Notes: generated from the letters alone by a model not told the origin. 64,000 nucleotides of DNA from Streptomyces coeruleorubidus (GCF_028885415.1 NZ_CP118527.1:9347093-9411092), one strand, 5' to 3'. Positions 45,214-54,641 are shown, numbered from the stretch's first letter. Translations and numbers: made by a program.

Positions 45214-46437
45214 TCATTTGCCGCTGGATCGGCTGAGGCCAAGTAGCGGGGACGTCAGGAAGAACAGGGCAGCGGCGAGGGCCGCGACGGCGGTCATGGC
45301 CCCGCGCAGTCCGGTCGCGTCGGCCCATAGGCCGACGTAGACGGGGCCGAGGAGGAAACCCAGGTAGGACACAGTGGTGATGACGGAAGTCGCGCGGCCT
45401 CGGTGGGACTCTTCGACGTCGCGCGAGACGATGCCCAGGAGAGCCGGGAAGAGCACGGCGGTTCCGGCACCGGCCACCACAAGCCCCAGCGCGGCAATGA
45501 GCAGCGTGGGTGCGGCAGCGATGATGAGCGTGCCACCGGCCGCGGCCAGCGATCCGGCCAGGATGACGGACTGTTCGTGGGTGGCCTTCAGCCCCGCGAC
45601 GGCGAACCGTGTGATCGCCACCGTTCCCGCGAAAACGGCGGGTGCCACCGCAGTGAGGCCCTTCCCGGCGTGCAGTTCGTCCTGGGCGAAGACCGCGCTC
45701 CAGCTCTGGTGGGCATTCTCGCTCGCGAAAGCCAGCGCCCCCAGCGCCCCGATGGGCAGCAGCGCCCCCATGTTCGAGTGGCTTGGTGCTGAGGACGCCG
45801 TTACCACGGTGTCGCCACTGCAGGTGATTTCCCAGGGAGGCAGCGTTTTGAGCAGGGCGGCGCCGGCTGTCAGGGAGAGTACGGCGACCCCGATGAACGG
45901 CACCGCGAGCGGCCAGGCAGCGGCGGCGGCAACGCCCGTGCTGAGGCTGGTAAGGACCACGAACGTGGAGAACGTGCCGTGCGCGCGGGCAATGACCGGC
46001 TGTCCGGTGTCTCTCTCGGCGCGTCCGGCCACGGCATTCATCGTCACGTCGGCCGCGCCGCTGGCAGCGCCGCCGATGGTGAGCGCGGTGCACAGGCTCG
46101 GAAGGCTCACCGCCGTCAGCGCCAAGGCGACTCCGATGATGCCCAGCCCTCCGATAGCTCCCGCGGCGACTCTCAGCCCCCAGCGATCGAGTGCTCTGCC
46201 TGCCAGCAGCATCGCGGGAAGAGCGCCGGCGCCCACGAACAGCAGGGCGAACCCGAGCTCACCGTCGCTGATGCGGGCTTGATCCTGCACCCGGGGGAGA
46301 GATGCGCCCCACACTCCCCAGAACGAGCCAAAAGCTGCGAAGGCGACGAACGCTGAAGCTGCTGAGCCGCAGTGTGCAGTGATGACGGCTCCCTCAGATG
46401 CAGTGCCCCAGAGGCTATCGACAGAGGCACACCTCAT
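45214..46437 (-). CDS. MFS transporter
   Basis: About 407 residues with twelve hydrophobic helices. The first begins ASAFVAFAAFGSFWGVWGAS, the loop 2-3 region is LLAGRALDRWGLRVAAGAIG, and the central loop follows ALLKTLPPWEITCSG. The second half repeats the fold (FPALLGIVSRDVEESHRGRA, TSVITTVSYLGFLLGPVYVG). The set resembles the YbjJ/fucose-permease-like branch of MFS exporters, substrate unknown. The start is uncertain: ATG 46437 is used, though the first helix begins only about 25 residues later. The IS3 element lies just upstream. Confidence 0.85.
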   Translation of the reverse strand: MRCASVDSLWGTASEGAVITAHCGSAASAFVAFAAFGSFWGVWGASLPRVQDQARISDGELGFALLFVGAGALPAMLLAGRALDRWGLRVAAGAIGGLGIIGVALALTAVSLPSLCTALTIGGAASGAADVTMNAVAGRAERDTGQPVIARAHGTFSTFVVLTSLSTGVAAAAAWPLAVPFIGVAVLSLTAGAALLKTLPPWEITCSGDTVVTASSAPSHSNMGALLPIGALGALAFASENAHQSWSAVFAQDELHAGKGLTAVAPAVFAGTVAITRFAVAGLKATHEQSVILAGSLAAAGGTLIIAAAPTLLIAALGLVVAGAGTAVLFPALLGIVSRDVEESHRGRATSVITTVSYLGFLLGPVYVGLWADATGLRGAMTAVAALAAALFFLTSPLLGLSRSSGK

Positions 46438-46572
46438 AGTCCGACCGCAAGTCCTCAAGTGGCGTCAAAACAAGCTGACATCGCAACCTCGGTCAGATGG
46501 TGACTTCCCAAGTCGCATTGAAACGACTCCCGCAGTCACGGACAATGAACCGCTCCGGGATCGGTGGAGGCT

Positions 46573-47469
46573 CTATGCGTTGGCTCCAGCCGCCGGTTGG
46601 GGCTGGTGTTGAGCGTAGTAGTTGGTCTCGTGCTCGTGGGGCGGGATGTCTCCGATCGCTGTGTGGAGACGCTGATTGTTGAACCAGTCGACCCATTCCG
46701 CGGTGGCGAGCTCGATGTCGGCGAGGCCGTGCCAGGGCTTGCGGGGCTTGATCAGCTCCGTTTTGTAGAGGCCGATCTGGGACTCCATGAGCGCGTTGTC
46801 CAGGGCGTCGCCGACGGTGCCGATCGAGGCGTCGATGCCGGCGTCGACGAGGTGCGCGGTGAACGCGAAAGACGTGTACTGACTGCCCGCGTCCGCATGA
46901 TGAACCAGCCCCAGCCCAGCGGGAGTTCCGGCCCGGTCGCGTCGCCACAAGGCCATGTCGAGGGCATCGAGGACGAGCTTGGCCCGCTTGCTGGTGGCAG
47001 CGGACCAGCCCACGAATGCCCGTGAGAACACGTCCACGACGAACGCGACGTAGACGATCCCCGGCCAGGTGGCGACATAGGTGAAGTCAGCCACCCACCG
47101 CTCGTTGGGACGTGACGCGGTGAAGTCGCGCCCGAGCAGGTCACCAGCCCTGTCCTGGTCGTCGTCGTCCCGGATTGTGGTGCGGATCTTCTTCCCGCGT
47201 CGGGCGCCCTCCAGGCCCAGGTCGCGCATCAGCCGGGCGACGGTGCAGCGGGCCACTGGTATGCCCTCGCGGTGCAACTGCCGCCAGATTTTGCGGACCC
47301 CGTAGACGCTGAAGTTGTCCGTGTGGACGCGGCTGATCTGCGTCTTCAGCTCCGCGTCGCGGACCGACCGCGCGCTGGGGGCGCGGTTCTTGGCGGCGTA
47401 GTAGGTGCTCGTCGCGATCTTCAGCCCGTGGCCGGTCAGGACACGGCAGATCGGCTCGACCCCGAACAC
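46573..47469 (-). CDS. IS3-family transposase OrfB
   Basis: About 298 residues, extended N-terminally by the OrfA frameshift (VEALIAFIDEHRQVFGVEPI). The helix-turn-helix HTH_21 part is VYGVRKIWRQLHREGIPVAR with CTVARLMRDLGLEGARRGKK. DDE residues: Asp in RWVADFTYVATWPGIVYVAF, Asp in GLVHHADAGSQYTSFAFTAH, and Glu in ALDNALMESQIGLYKTELI. The terminal WVDWFNNQRLHTAIGDIPPH is standard. Intact. Confidence 0.9.
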   Translation of the reverse strand: MFGVEPICRVLTGHGLKIATSTYYAAKNRAPSARSVRDAELKTQISRVHTDNFSVYGVRKIWRQLHREGIPVARCTVARLMRDLGLEGARRGKKIRTTIRDDDDQDRAGDLLGRDFTASRPNERWVADFTYVATWPGIVYVAFVVDVFSRAFVGWSAATSKRAKLVLDALDMALWRRDRAGTPAGLGLVHHADAGSQYTSFAFTAHLVDAGIDASIGTVGDALDNALMESQIGLYKTELIKPRKPWHGLADIELATAEWVDWFNNQRLHTAIGDIPPHEHETNYYAQHQPQPAAGANA

Positions 47470-47492
47470 CTGCCGATGCTCGTCGATGAACG

Positions 47493-47819
47493 CTATGAGC
47501 GCTTCGACGGCCGGTCGAGCTCGGCCGCGAAGAAAGCCGACGCCGCCTTCAAGATCTCATTGGCTCGCCGCAGTTCGGCGTTCTCGGCCTTGAGCCGCTT
47601 GATCTCCGCAGCCTCCTCCGACGAGGTGCCGGGACGCTGACCGGCGTCCACCTCCGCCTTGCGGACCCAGGTCCGCACCGTTTCCGCCGCGCCGATTCCC
47701 AGCTTGGCCGCGACCGCCTTCATCGCGGCCCACTCGGTCGGATAGTTCGGGCGGATCTCCGCGACCATGCGCACCGCACGCTCGCGAAGCTCGGGAGGGT
47801 AGGGGGACGGACGTGCCAT
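47493..47819 (-). CDS. IS3-family transposase OrfA
   Basis: 108 residues: MARPSPYPPELRERAVRMVA opens the helix-turn-helix, with AAKLGIGAAETVRTWVRKAE as the recognition part. It is followed by a coiled coil (EIKRLKAENAELRRANEILK, then AASAFFAAELDRP), where the ribosome shifts -1 into OrfB. The ATG lies about 50 bp inside the right end. Intact. Confidence 0.9.
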   Translation of the reverse strand: MARPSPYPPELRERAVRMVAEIRPNYPTEWAAMKAVAAKLGIGAAETVRTWVRKAEVDAGQRPGTSSEEAAEIKRLKAENAELRRANEILKAASAFFAAELDRPSKRS

Positions 47820-48149
47820 GACTCGATCCTCTCAGGGAATCGAGCCTCCATCAGACTCGGAGCGGTTCATTGCGGTAGGTGTTGCGCGATCCCTCCATCT
47901 TGGAGTTGGTGCAGGTCGCCACGGGCGCATGAGAGTGGCCGGGGTGCTGACATCCCCGTTGCGGCTGGCTTCGCCCATGTCCCTGCTGGAGTTGAGGGAT
48001 GAAGGGGGGAATGGGCGCGTGGGCGCGGTCGGGACCGGGGCGCTCGCCAGGGGGTGCGCGTCCGGCCGGGGTCGCCGCCGCTGCGCCGCCGTCACAGCGA
48101 CGGCGTTGTCACAAGCGGGACGTCGGTGGGGGCGGGGAGCTGGTATCGG

Positions 48150-48749
48150 TCACGTGCGCTTTGCGGCCTGCCACGGCCGTGCGGTTGAGGTCTCGCAGAA
48201 CCGTGCGTAGTAGGTGTGCTGCTCATCGGTCAGGCGCTGGATGACCGCACCCCCGCAGAAGGAACAACCGCGGAAGCCGGGAGTGCGGTAGAGGAAGGCG
48301 GCAAGGGTGATGCAGTCCGCTCCCCTTCGGTGGCCGGTTGGCACTCGCATGCAGTCCCGTTCGACGCGTCCACTCGCGCAGTGGACAGGGCTGTGGGATT
48401 TCAGGCCCCAACCCCCGTAGCCGTAGCCCCAGCCTGCGTACTCTCCGTGGAGGTCGGTGCCGTACACCCGCGCGTCAGCGAGCGGCCCAAGATCCTCCGG
48501 CCGATCGAAGTGGTGTAGCTCTATCCGCCGGAGGGGGAAGGTCGCGGCCTCGAAGAACGCCATCCTCAGCCCGAAGTGCGTCTTATCGGGCAGTTCGATG
48601 GTTCGCAGATCGGTGCCGCTCGTCACGGTGGTCTGCAAGATCTCTGCGACCGCGGCGGCTTCCCGACGATTCCAGCCGGAGTGCCTGATTTCGTCTGCGA
48701 GGTGTGTTCTCGATGCGGACGCCTTCAATCGGTCCTCGACACTCTCCAC
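48150..48749 (-). CDS. Hypothetical protein, 199 residues
   Basis: Not recognised. The N-terminal half is helical and polar (EDRLKASASRTHLADEIRHS, RREAAAVAEILQTTVTSGTD), the middle strand-like (RTIELPDKTHFGLRMAFFEA) and the C-terminal half aromatic and Gly-rich (GEYAGWGYGYGGWGL), with a CSFCGG pair and two further cysteines that could bind a metal. No signal peptide or membrane helix. It stands alone between the IS3 element and the XRE regulator and has normal codon use. Confidence 0.55.
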   Translation of the reverse strand: MESVEDRLKASASRTHLADEIRHSGWNRREAAAVAEILQTTVTSGTDLRTIELPDKTHFGLRMAFFEAATFPLRRIELHHFDRPEDLGPLADARVYGTDLHGEYAGWGYGYGGWGLKSHSPVHCASGRVERDCMRVPTGHRRGADCITLAAFLYRTPGFRGCSFCGGAVIQRLTDEQHTYYARFCETSTARPWQAAKRT

Positions 48750-48998
48750 GGATGCATCTTACGGACCCCTGCAGGCCGGAGGCTGTCGGATAGATCCATT
48801 GCCGGATCCGCCGGTCCGCCTGCAGTCCGCCTCGTCTGGCGACTCCTGCGCGCCGGTCGTGCAGGCGTGGTGATCCGAAGAGGGGCCGCAGGAGGAGACA
48901 ACGCAGCCGCAGTATCTATCGTCAGGCGGTGTCCGCAGGCGGATAATGGCGCTGCTGTCGAGGTAACGACGGCTGTCCGGCTGGCCTGGCCCGGGGGC

Positions 48999-50372
48999 TC
49001 AGGTGAGGACACCGGAGCGGGCGGCGAGTCCCCGGAGTTCTGGTGTGGTGCGACCGGAGACGAGTAAGCCGCTAAGCATGGCTTTGACGGCGGGGCGGGC
49101 GTGGGTCTCTTCGGGGGCCAGGCGCTCGGCTTCCAGCAGGGCGCTGATGCACTCCTCGCGGCGTTCCCAGCGGGCGTAGGCGGTTGCCCGGTCCATGTAG
49201 TACAGGGCCTGGCGCTCGACGGTTGGCAGCAGCTTGGGGTCGAGGGCGTCGGCGGCGGCGATGGCGGCGGATGGGTCGCCGGCCTTGTACTCGGCGCTGA
49301 TCAGGTGCAGTTGGACGGTGGCGGTGCTGAACCCGCCTGCGGTGTCCCGGAGGTGTGTGGTGTGGCCGAGGCTCTTGGCGATTGCGGCGGCCTCGGCGGT
49401 GAGCTCCCGCATGCCTTCTTGGTCGCCTTGATGGGCGACGGTGTAGGCGGCGCATTGGATGAGCAGGCCTCGCTGTGCGGCGCCAGCCTTCCCTGCCTCG
49501 CCGAGAGCGGGGTCTTCGGCGGCGTTCAGGGCGAGGGTGAGGGCCTGGTCACGCCATCCGGCCTGGCGGGCGAGCACTGCCTGCTGGCGGGCAGCTTCAG
49601 CGACGGCGAGCGGTGCGCCTGCGGCGTGGGCGAGCTGGCGGGCGCGGTCGGCGGCCATCCATCCGAGGTCGGAGGCGTTGAGCTTGATGAGGACGCGGGT
49701 GGCCAGGAGGTAGCTATGCGCGAGCACGGGGTAGTGCTCGGTGCCGGCGGCTTGGTGGCCTGCGCGCAGAAGGCGGGGCAGTCGTGTGGCGAGGCTGGCG
49801 TAGTTGGCGGCGTTGAAGTGGGCGGCAGCACGCGCCAGTTCGGTGGGCAGCTCATCCGGGTTCGGGTCGCAGGGGCTGGCGCCGAGGCCGAGCATCGCGT
49901 CCCGCAGGCCGGCGACGAGGATGTCTCCGAGGCGGGCTTCGTCCGCCTTGGCGGTGCCGGTGATGGGGGCGCCGACTGCGGCTGCGGCGGTCACCGCCAG
50001 GTTCGCGAGCAGTTTCCTTCGATTCACCGCGTCCTCACCGTTCTCACGCCCCGAACTTCCCAGACTAGGGGCGGGAAGCCGCGGGTAGGGGCCGGTCGAA
50101 ACACTGTGTCGGGATGACGGCGTGGCCTGCGCGGGGGCGAGGCCGAGGTCTTGGGGCGGGATGTCGAGGGCACGGGCGAATCTCAGCAGCACATCAATAT
50201 GGGTCATGGGTGATTCGCCCCGTTCCAGGCGAGAGACCTGCGCCGCCGAGTAGCCGGTGCGGGCGCCCAGTTGAGCGAGCGTCATGCCCTGGGCGAGGCG
50301 TGTTCTGCGTACGCGCTCGCCCGGCGGCATGGCTCCAGCGGGCTTCACCAGTGGGTTCTCAACCGCGTCCAT
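48999..50372 (-). CDS. XRE-family regulator with TPR-like C-terminal domain
   Basis: 457 residues. The N-terminal HTH_31 domain reads GERVRRTRLAQGMTLAQLGA, RTGYSAAQVSRLERGESPMT (recognition helix around S-A-A-Q-V-S-R). After a linker, an Ala-rich stretch (LLANLAVTAAAAVGAPITGT) sits near residues 125-145, and the remaining 300 residues are tetratricopeptide-like helix pairs (HSYLLATRVLIKLNASDLGW, LAHAAGAPLAVAEAARQQAV). This NsdA/BldD-associated layout is common in Streptomyces. It is divergent from the Mur-like operon, 142 bp between starts, and the obvious candidate to control it. Confidence 0.88.
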   Translation of the reverse strand: MDAVENPLVKPAGAMPPGERVRRTRLAQGMTLAQLGARTGYSAAQVSRLERGESPMTHIDVLLRFARALDIPPQDLGLAPAQATPSSRHSVSTGPYPRLPAPSLGSSGRENGEDAVNRRKLLANLAVTAAAAVGAPITGTAKADEARLGDILVAGLRDAMLGLGASPCDPNPDELPTELARAAAHFNAANYASLATRLPRLLRAGHQAAGTEHYPVLAHSYLLATRVLIKLNASDLGWMAADRARQLAHAAGAPLAVAEAARQQAVLARQAGWRDQALTLALNAAEDPALGEAGKAGAAQRGLLIQCAAYTVAHQGDQEGMRELTAEAAAIAKSLGHTTHLRDTAGGFSTATVQLHLISAEYKAGDPSAAIAAADALDPKLLPTVERQALYYMDRATAYARWERREECISALLEAERLAPEETHARPAVKAMLSGLLVSGRTTPELRGLAARSGVLT

Positions 50373-50514
50373 AACCCCGTCCCAGTGGTAGCCGAGGTCG
50401 TGCTGCGCTCAGGCTAGGGGCCCAGCCAGACGTGGGTGCAGGTGCGGTGCTCTGGAAGCGCGGCGGCCCGGCATCCGCAGGGCCGACCTCCTTCGGGCAC
50501 CTGGGAGGCATCTG
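50373..50514. promoter_or_regulatory. Divergent promoter region, XRE regulator / Mur-like operon
   Basis: 142 bp separate the two start codons and must carry both promoters. The operon's ribosome site is GGGAGG at 50501-50506, before GTG 50515. No sharp operator palindrome is visible to me. Confidence 0.5.
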
Positions 50515-51249
50515 GTGCAGCTCTCCAATCCCACCCTGTCCGCGGCGGCTGATCCGGCCGTGGACGTCCGTCTGACCCCGGGCTACTACTTCGAAGCGGC
50601 CGGGCTCGGGACCTTCGTCGAGGAACTGCTGGCCACCTGCCGGACGGTCTTCGACATCAAGGCCGCCATGACGCTGGTCCTGGACGCACCTGACACGGCC
50701 GGCCTGATCACTGCGGAGCGCGGCGTTGTCGAGGACCGCGCGGAGGTGGACGGCACGGTGATCGTCCAGGCCGGCGCCCGCATCGAGGCGGGGGCGCGGG
50801 TGAGCGGGCCGGTGCTGGTGTGCTCCGGCGCCGTCGTCTCCCGTGGTGCTCTGGTGCGTGACCACAGCGTGATCGGCCCCGGCTGCCACATCGGTGCCGG
50901 CGCGGAGATCACTCGCAGCCTGCTCGCTGGCGGCTGCTTCATGAAACACCAGAGCTTCGTGGGTGACTCGGTGCTCGGGAGAGGCGTCAACATTGGCGCG
51001 TTCTGCTCCACAACGGGGCTGCGCTGCACCGGCCCAGTCATAGAGCCGGCTATGGAGGAGATCACCGTCCTTATCGACGGCAAGCGCATCCGCACCGGGC
51101 AGACCAAGCTCGGCGCGATCATCGGGGACCGGGTGGCGCTCCCGGCCGGCACGGTCCTGGCCCCAGGGACCCTGATCGGGCCCGGCACGGTGATCTATCC
51201 GCGCAACCAGGTCGGCGGCGTGCTGCCCGCCGGCTCCCGGGTGCGGTGA
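50515..51249 (+). CDS. Left-handed beta-helix (hexapeptide-repeat) protein, GlmU/acyltransferase-like
   Basis: A 244-residue protein dominated by isoleucine/valine hexapeptide repeats from about residue 75: VEDRAEVDGTVIVQAGARIE, GPVLVCSGAVVSRGALVRDH, IGPGCHIGAGAEITRSLLAG, later VGDSVLGRGVNIGAFCSTTG and LGAIIGDRVALPAGTVLAPG. The order and the KHQSFVGDSVLG stretch resemble the acetyltransferase half of GlmU and related sugar acyltransferases, but the pyrophosphorylase half is missing. It could acylate an amino sugar or be a scaffold. The GTG start has GGGAGG. Its stop overlaps the MurA-like start (GTGA). Confidence 0.75.
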   Translation: MQLSNPTLSAAADPAVDVRLTPGYYFEAAGLGTFVEELLATCRTVFDIKAAMTLVLDAPDTAGLITAERGVVEDRAEVDGTVIVQAGARIEAGARVSGPVLVCSGAVVSRGALVRDHSVIGPGCHIGAGAEITRSLLAGGCFMKHQSFVGDSVLGRGVNIGAFCSTTGLRCTGPVIEPAMEEITVLIDGKRIRTGQTKLGAIIGDRVALPAGTVLAPGTLIGPGTVIYPRNQVGGVLPAGSRVR

Positions 51250-52573
51250 GCGCCGTGGCCGACAGCGCAACTCTCACCGCCATAGACGACGTGGCCGTAC
51301 AGGTCACCGGTGGGCGCCCGCTCGTGGGGCGGATCGAGGTGCAGGGCAGCAAGAACGTGGCCTTGCATCTGTACGCCGCGGCGATCCTGGCGGACGCCCC
51401 GGTCGTGCTGCACGCGGCGCCGGCGATCCTGGACACGGACGTGTGCGCGCAGATACTGGCGCACACCGGTGCTAGGTCGCCGTCGTGCGGGACAAGTTCA
51501 TGGTGGCCCCTGCCGCCACGGTGCGGCCGGAGATCCACCTGGAGCTGGGGCGCCGAGTGCGCACGACGTGTGTCCTGGCGGCCGCAGTACTCGCACGCTG
51601 CGGGCGGGTGACCTTCCCCCGGCCGGGCGGGGACGCGTTCTGTGCCCGGTTGATAGACCGGCATCTGGCGGCGATGGAGGCCGCTGGTGCCGCAGTCACC
51701 GACGACGGCACTGGCCTGTGGGCGCAGTGCGGGGCGCAGGGTGTGCGGCCGTTCACGGTTGACGTCGATACTCCGTACGGGCCGAGTCTCGGCGCGACGG
51801 TGACGGCACTTGTGCTGGCGGCCCGGGCACCGGGCACAAGTCTGATCACGAGCCCGTCCATCGAGCCGGAGGTGATCGAGACCGCCCGGTTCCTCACCGA
51901 TCGCGGCGTCTTGGTGGGCTGGGACGAGGCCGGGCTGCACGTCACGGGCCGGGAGCACCTCGGCGGCGGTGAGTTCACCGTGGCCGGGGACCGGATCGAG
52001 GCCGCCACCATGATCATGACCGCTGCGGCGACCGGCGGCAGCATCACCTTGGGCGGGATCACCACCGCAGGCCTGCCGGAAGGACTCACCACCGCCCTTG
52101 CCGGTGCGGGCGTCAACCTGGTCGACGGGACCGGCGGTGCAGTACACATGGCACTGGCAGGGCCGCTGCACGCCGTGGAGACGGCGACCGGCCCGCACCC
52201 GGGGCTTCCCACGGACACCGCGCCGCAGCTGGCGGCGATGCTCACCCAGGCGCACGGCACTTCGCAGATCGCCGAACGTGTGTACCCGCGGCGGGACACC
52301 CACCTTGAGGGCCTGGCCGCCTTCGGCGCGTCGGTGTCCTCGAAGGGACCGGTGGTCCTGGTGCGCGGCGCGTCGCAGCTGAAGGCAGCGCACGTGGGGG
52401 CGGAGGACATCCGTGCTGTCACAGCTCTGCTACTTGCCGCGCTCGCGGCCGAGGGCACTTCTACGATCCGCGGCATGTACCACCTCCGGCGCGGCTACGG
52501 ACACTTGCTGTCGAACCTGGCCACGCTGGGAGCCGACATCACCACCATCCCGGAGGCCCGCCCATGCCCGTGA
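51246..52573 (+). pseudogene. MurA-like UDP-GlcNAc enolpyruvyltransferase, single frameshift
   Basis: Two frames form one protein of about 442 residues. The first starts at GTG 51246 and has the MurA Lys-Asn pair in LVGRIEVQGSKNVALHLYAA. It breaks at about 51473, where GCTAGGTC lacks one G expected from GCTGAGGTC; the second frame then gives VVRDKFMVAPAATVRPEIHL and the rest of the EPSP-synthase fold (PYGPSLGATVTALVLAARAP, ERVYPRRDTHLEGLAAFGAS, IRGMYHLRRGYGHLLSNLAT). At the active-site loop GGDAFCARLIDRHL, Asp occupies the place of E. coli Cys115, as in mycobacterial MurA, predicting fosfomycin insensitivity. One missing base may be a sequence error. Confidence 0.8.
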
Positions 52574-53598
52574 TCCCGTTCACCGACGACGACGTCGCCC
52601 GCCTGCGCGACCTACTCAGCGAGGTCGTGGCCGACGGCGCCGCGCCGGGCGGCGTCATCGTGTGCGGCACCGCCGACGGGCAGCGAGAAGTGCTGGCCGC
52701 CGGGCTGGTCGCCCCGGAACTGGGTGATGCCGCTCCGACCGACAGCACGGTCTACGACGTCGCCTCGCTGACGAAGGTCCTCGCCACCTGGCCGCTGGTC
52801 GGGCAAGCCGTGCAGGCCGGGCTCCTCGACCTGGACCAGCCGGTAAGGGACTTCCTGCCCGCGACGAGCGGTGAGGCACCGAGCGGGCAGGCCACGGTGC
52901 GGCAGCTCATCGCGCACACCTCGGGGCTGCGGGCCTCGACCCGGCTCGACACGTACAGGGGCGCCGAGGCGCCGTTGCACGAACTGCTGTGCCGGGAGCC
53001 GCTGGAGGACACTCCCGGCCAACACCGGTACATCAACCGGGGCTACATCCTGCTCGGCCTGGCCCTGGCACATGTGCACGGCCGGCCACTCGACGTGCTC
53101 GCCGCCAAGCTGTGGCGAGACCTCGGGCTGACCGCCACGGTGTACGGCCCGGTCGGCCGCAGCCTTCAGGTGGCCCCGACCGAGCAGCGCATCCCCGGCG
53201 CACCACGGATCTGGGGCGCCCCGCACGACGACAACGCCGGGCTCCTGGGCGGCGTGGCCGGGCACGCCGGGGTGCTCTCCACGCCCCGGGACCTGGGGCG
53301 GTACGCGCAGGCCCTGCTCACCGCCTACCGGGAGAAGGACGCCAGCCCTCTCGGGGGTTGGCTGCGAGCGAGCCTCGTCCCCCAGGTCTCCATCGAGCCG
53401 GGCTTGGAGCGTGGCCTGTCGTGGATCCTCGCGGGCCAGGTGGCCTATCACCATGGCTTCACCGGGACCAGCCTGTACCTGGCGCCCGAGTCCGGCCGGT
53501 ACCTGGCGATCGCCACGAACGCCGTGTACCACGGGCCCGCCCGGACGCGGATCGCTCCGCTGCGGGGGCTTGCGCTGAAAACGATCTCTGCCGTCTGA
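52564..53598 (+). CDS. Class C beta-lactamase-like serine hydrolase
   Basis: 344 residues of the Beta-lactamase (PF00144) fold without a signal peptide, so cytosolic. The catalytic SxxK is Ser68-Leu-Thr-Lys71 in YDVASLTKVLATWP; the Y-x-N is Tyr156-Ile-Asn158 in QHRYINRGYILLGLALAHVH; the third motif is HHGFTGTS near residue 296. Cytosolic members include esterases, amidases and D-amino-acid-transferring enzymes. Set between MurA-like and MurB-like genes and overlapping the former by 10 bases, it may act on a muramyl or lactyl-ether intermediate; that is inference. Confidence 0.88.
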   Translation: MPVIPFTDDDVARLRDLLSEVVADGAAPGGVIVCGTADGQREVLAAGLVAPELGDAAPTDSTVYDVASLTKVLATWPLVGQAVQAGLLDLDQPVRDFLPATSGEAPSGQATVRQLIAHTSGLRASTRLDTYRGAEAPLHELLCREPLEDTPGQHRYINRGYILLGLALAHVHGRPLDVLAAKLWRDLGLTATVYGPVGRSLQVAPTEQRIPGAPRIWGAPHDDNAGLLGGVAGHAGVLSTPRDLGRYAQALLTAYREKDASPLGGWLRASLVPQVSIEPGLERGLSWILAGQVAYHHGFTGTSLYLAPESGRYLAIATNAVYHGPARTRIAPLRGLALKTISAV

Positions 53599-53609
53599 GG
53601 AGGGCGCTC

Positions 53610-54641
53610 ATGGGTGAGCTACTGGCCGACCACACCACCCTCCGCCTCGGCGGCCCCGCCGACTACTGGCTCACCCACACCGACCCCGCCTCCTGGCCGG
53701 AGGTCGTCCAGGCTGTGGCCGGGCGCCGGCCGTTCATTCTGGGCGGCGGCAGCAACACCCTGGCAGGCGACGGAGGTTACCCGAGGCCGGTGGTCCGCAT
53801 GGCCACCCGCGGCATCACCGCCCGCACCGTCGGCGACAGCAAGGTAGAGGTCACCGTGCACGCCGGCGAGCCACTGGCCTGCACGGTGGCATACGCCGCC
53901 GCGGAGGGGCTCTCCGGCATCGAATACCTCGGTGGCATCCCCGGCACCATCGGGGCGGCGCCCGTGCAGAACGCCGGGGCGTACGGGCAGCAGATCGCGG
54001 ACTGCCTCACATCGGTGACCGCGTGGGACTGGGACCGTGGCCACACGGTCCGGCTCGAGGCCACAGCGTGCCAGTTCCGGTACCGCTCATCCGTGTTCAG
54101 GGCCCAACCGAGCCGCTGGGTGATCCTGGCCGTCACACTGCACCTGTCCCGCAGCCAACGGGCGGCGCCGGTGACGTACAAGCACCTGGCGCAGGCGCTC
54201 GACGTGCCGCTCGGCTCCCGGCCTCCGCTCGCCGAGGCCGCGGCCGGAGTCATCGCCGACCGGCAGGTACGCGGCCTGACCCTGCCAGACAGTGGCCCGG
54301 ACATGCGGCAGGCCGGGAGCGTGTTCCTCAATCCGCCCGTTACCGAAAGCCAGGCCAACGAAGTGCGCGCGGCGGGTGGCCGGACGTACCGCGACCGGGA
54401 CGGGGTGCTCCGGGCCAGCGCGGGCTGGCTTCTGGAGCAGTGCGGCTACGGCCCAGGCCGGCACGTCGCCCCCGGCGTGTACTGCTCCACACGCCGCACA
54501 CTGACCGTGACCGCTCGGGATGGGGCGACTGCCACCTCCTTCAGGGAGGGCCTGCGAAGCATGGCTCGGACGGTGTGTGAGGCCTCGGGGATCGAACTAC
54601 GCCCAGAACCTGTCGCACCTCTGGTGCAGACGCGGATCTGA
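53610..54641 (+). CDS. MurB-like UDP-N-acetylenolpyruvoylglucosamine reductase
   Basis: 343 residues of FAD enzyme reducing an enolpyruvyl ether to a lactyl ether. Landmarks: HTTLRLGGPADYWLTHTDPA, the FAD loop RRPFILGGGSNTLAGDGGYP, GIEYLGGIPGTIGAAPVQNA with GAYGQQ, the Tyr-Arg of FRYRSSVFRAQ, the catalytic Ser in MRQAGSVFLNPPV, and SAGWLLEQCGYGPGRH. The C-terminal half is diverged from housekeeping MurB. GGAGGG precedes ATG 53610. With the MurA-like gene it would complete a UDP-MurNAc-type conversion separate from the core pathway. Confidence 0.9.
   Translation: MGELLADHTTLRLGGPADYWLTHTDPASWPEVVQAVAGRRPFILGGGSNTLAGDGGYPRPVVRMATRGITARTVGDSKVEVTVHAGEPLACTVAYAAAEGLSGIEYLGGIPGTIGAAPVQNAGAYGQQIADCLTSVTAWDWDRGHTVRLEATACQFRYRSSVFRAQPSRWVILAVTLHLSRSQRAAPVTYKHLAQALDVPLGSRPPLAEAAAGVIADRQVRGLTLPDSGPDMRQAGSVFLNPPVTESQANEVRAAGGRTYRDRDGVLRASAGWLLEQCGYGPGRHVAPGVYCSTRRTLTVTARDGATATSFREGLRSMARTVCEASGIELRPEPVAPLVQTRI

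Larger units (their letters stand above)
46543..47872 (-). mobile_element. IS3-family insertion sequence (second type)
   Basis: Both ends carry CAATGAACCGCTCCG (46543-46557, and inverted at 47858-47872), with a second shared GGAGGCTC block about 10 bases further in. Two transposase frames lie on the minus strand in the usual -1 arrangement. The protein sequences differ clearly from the IS3 element at 19.7-20.9 kb. No direct target repeat is evident. Confidence 0.87.
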
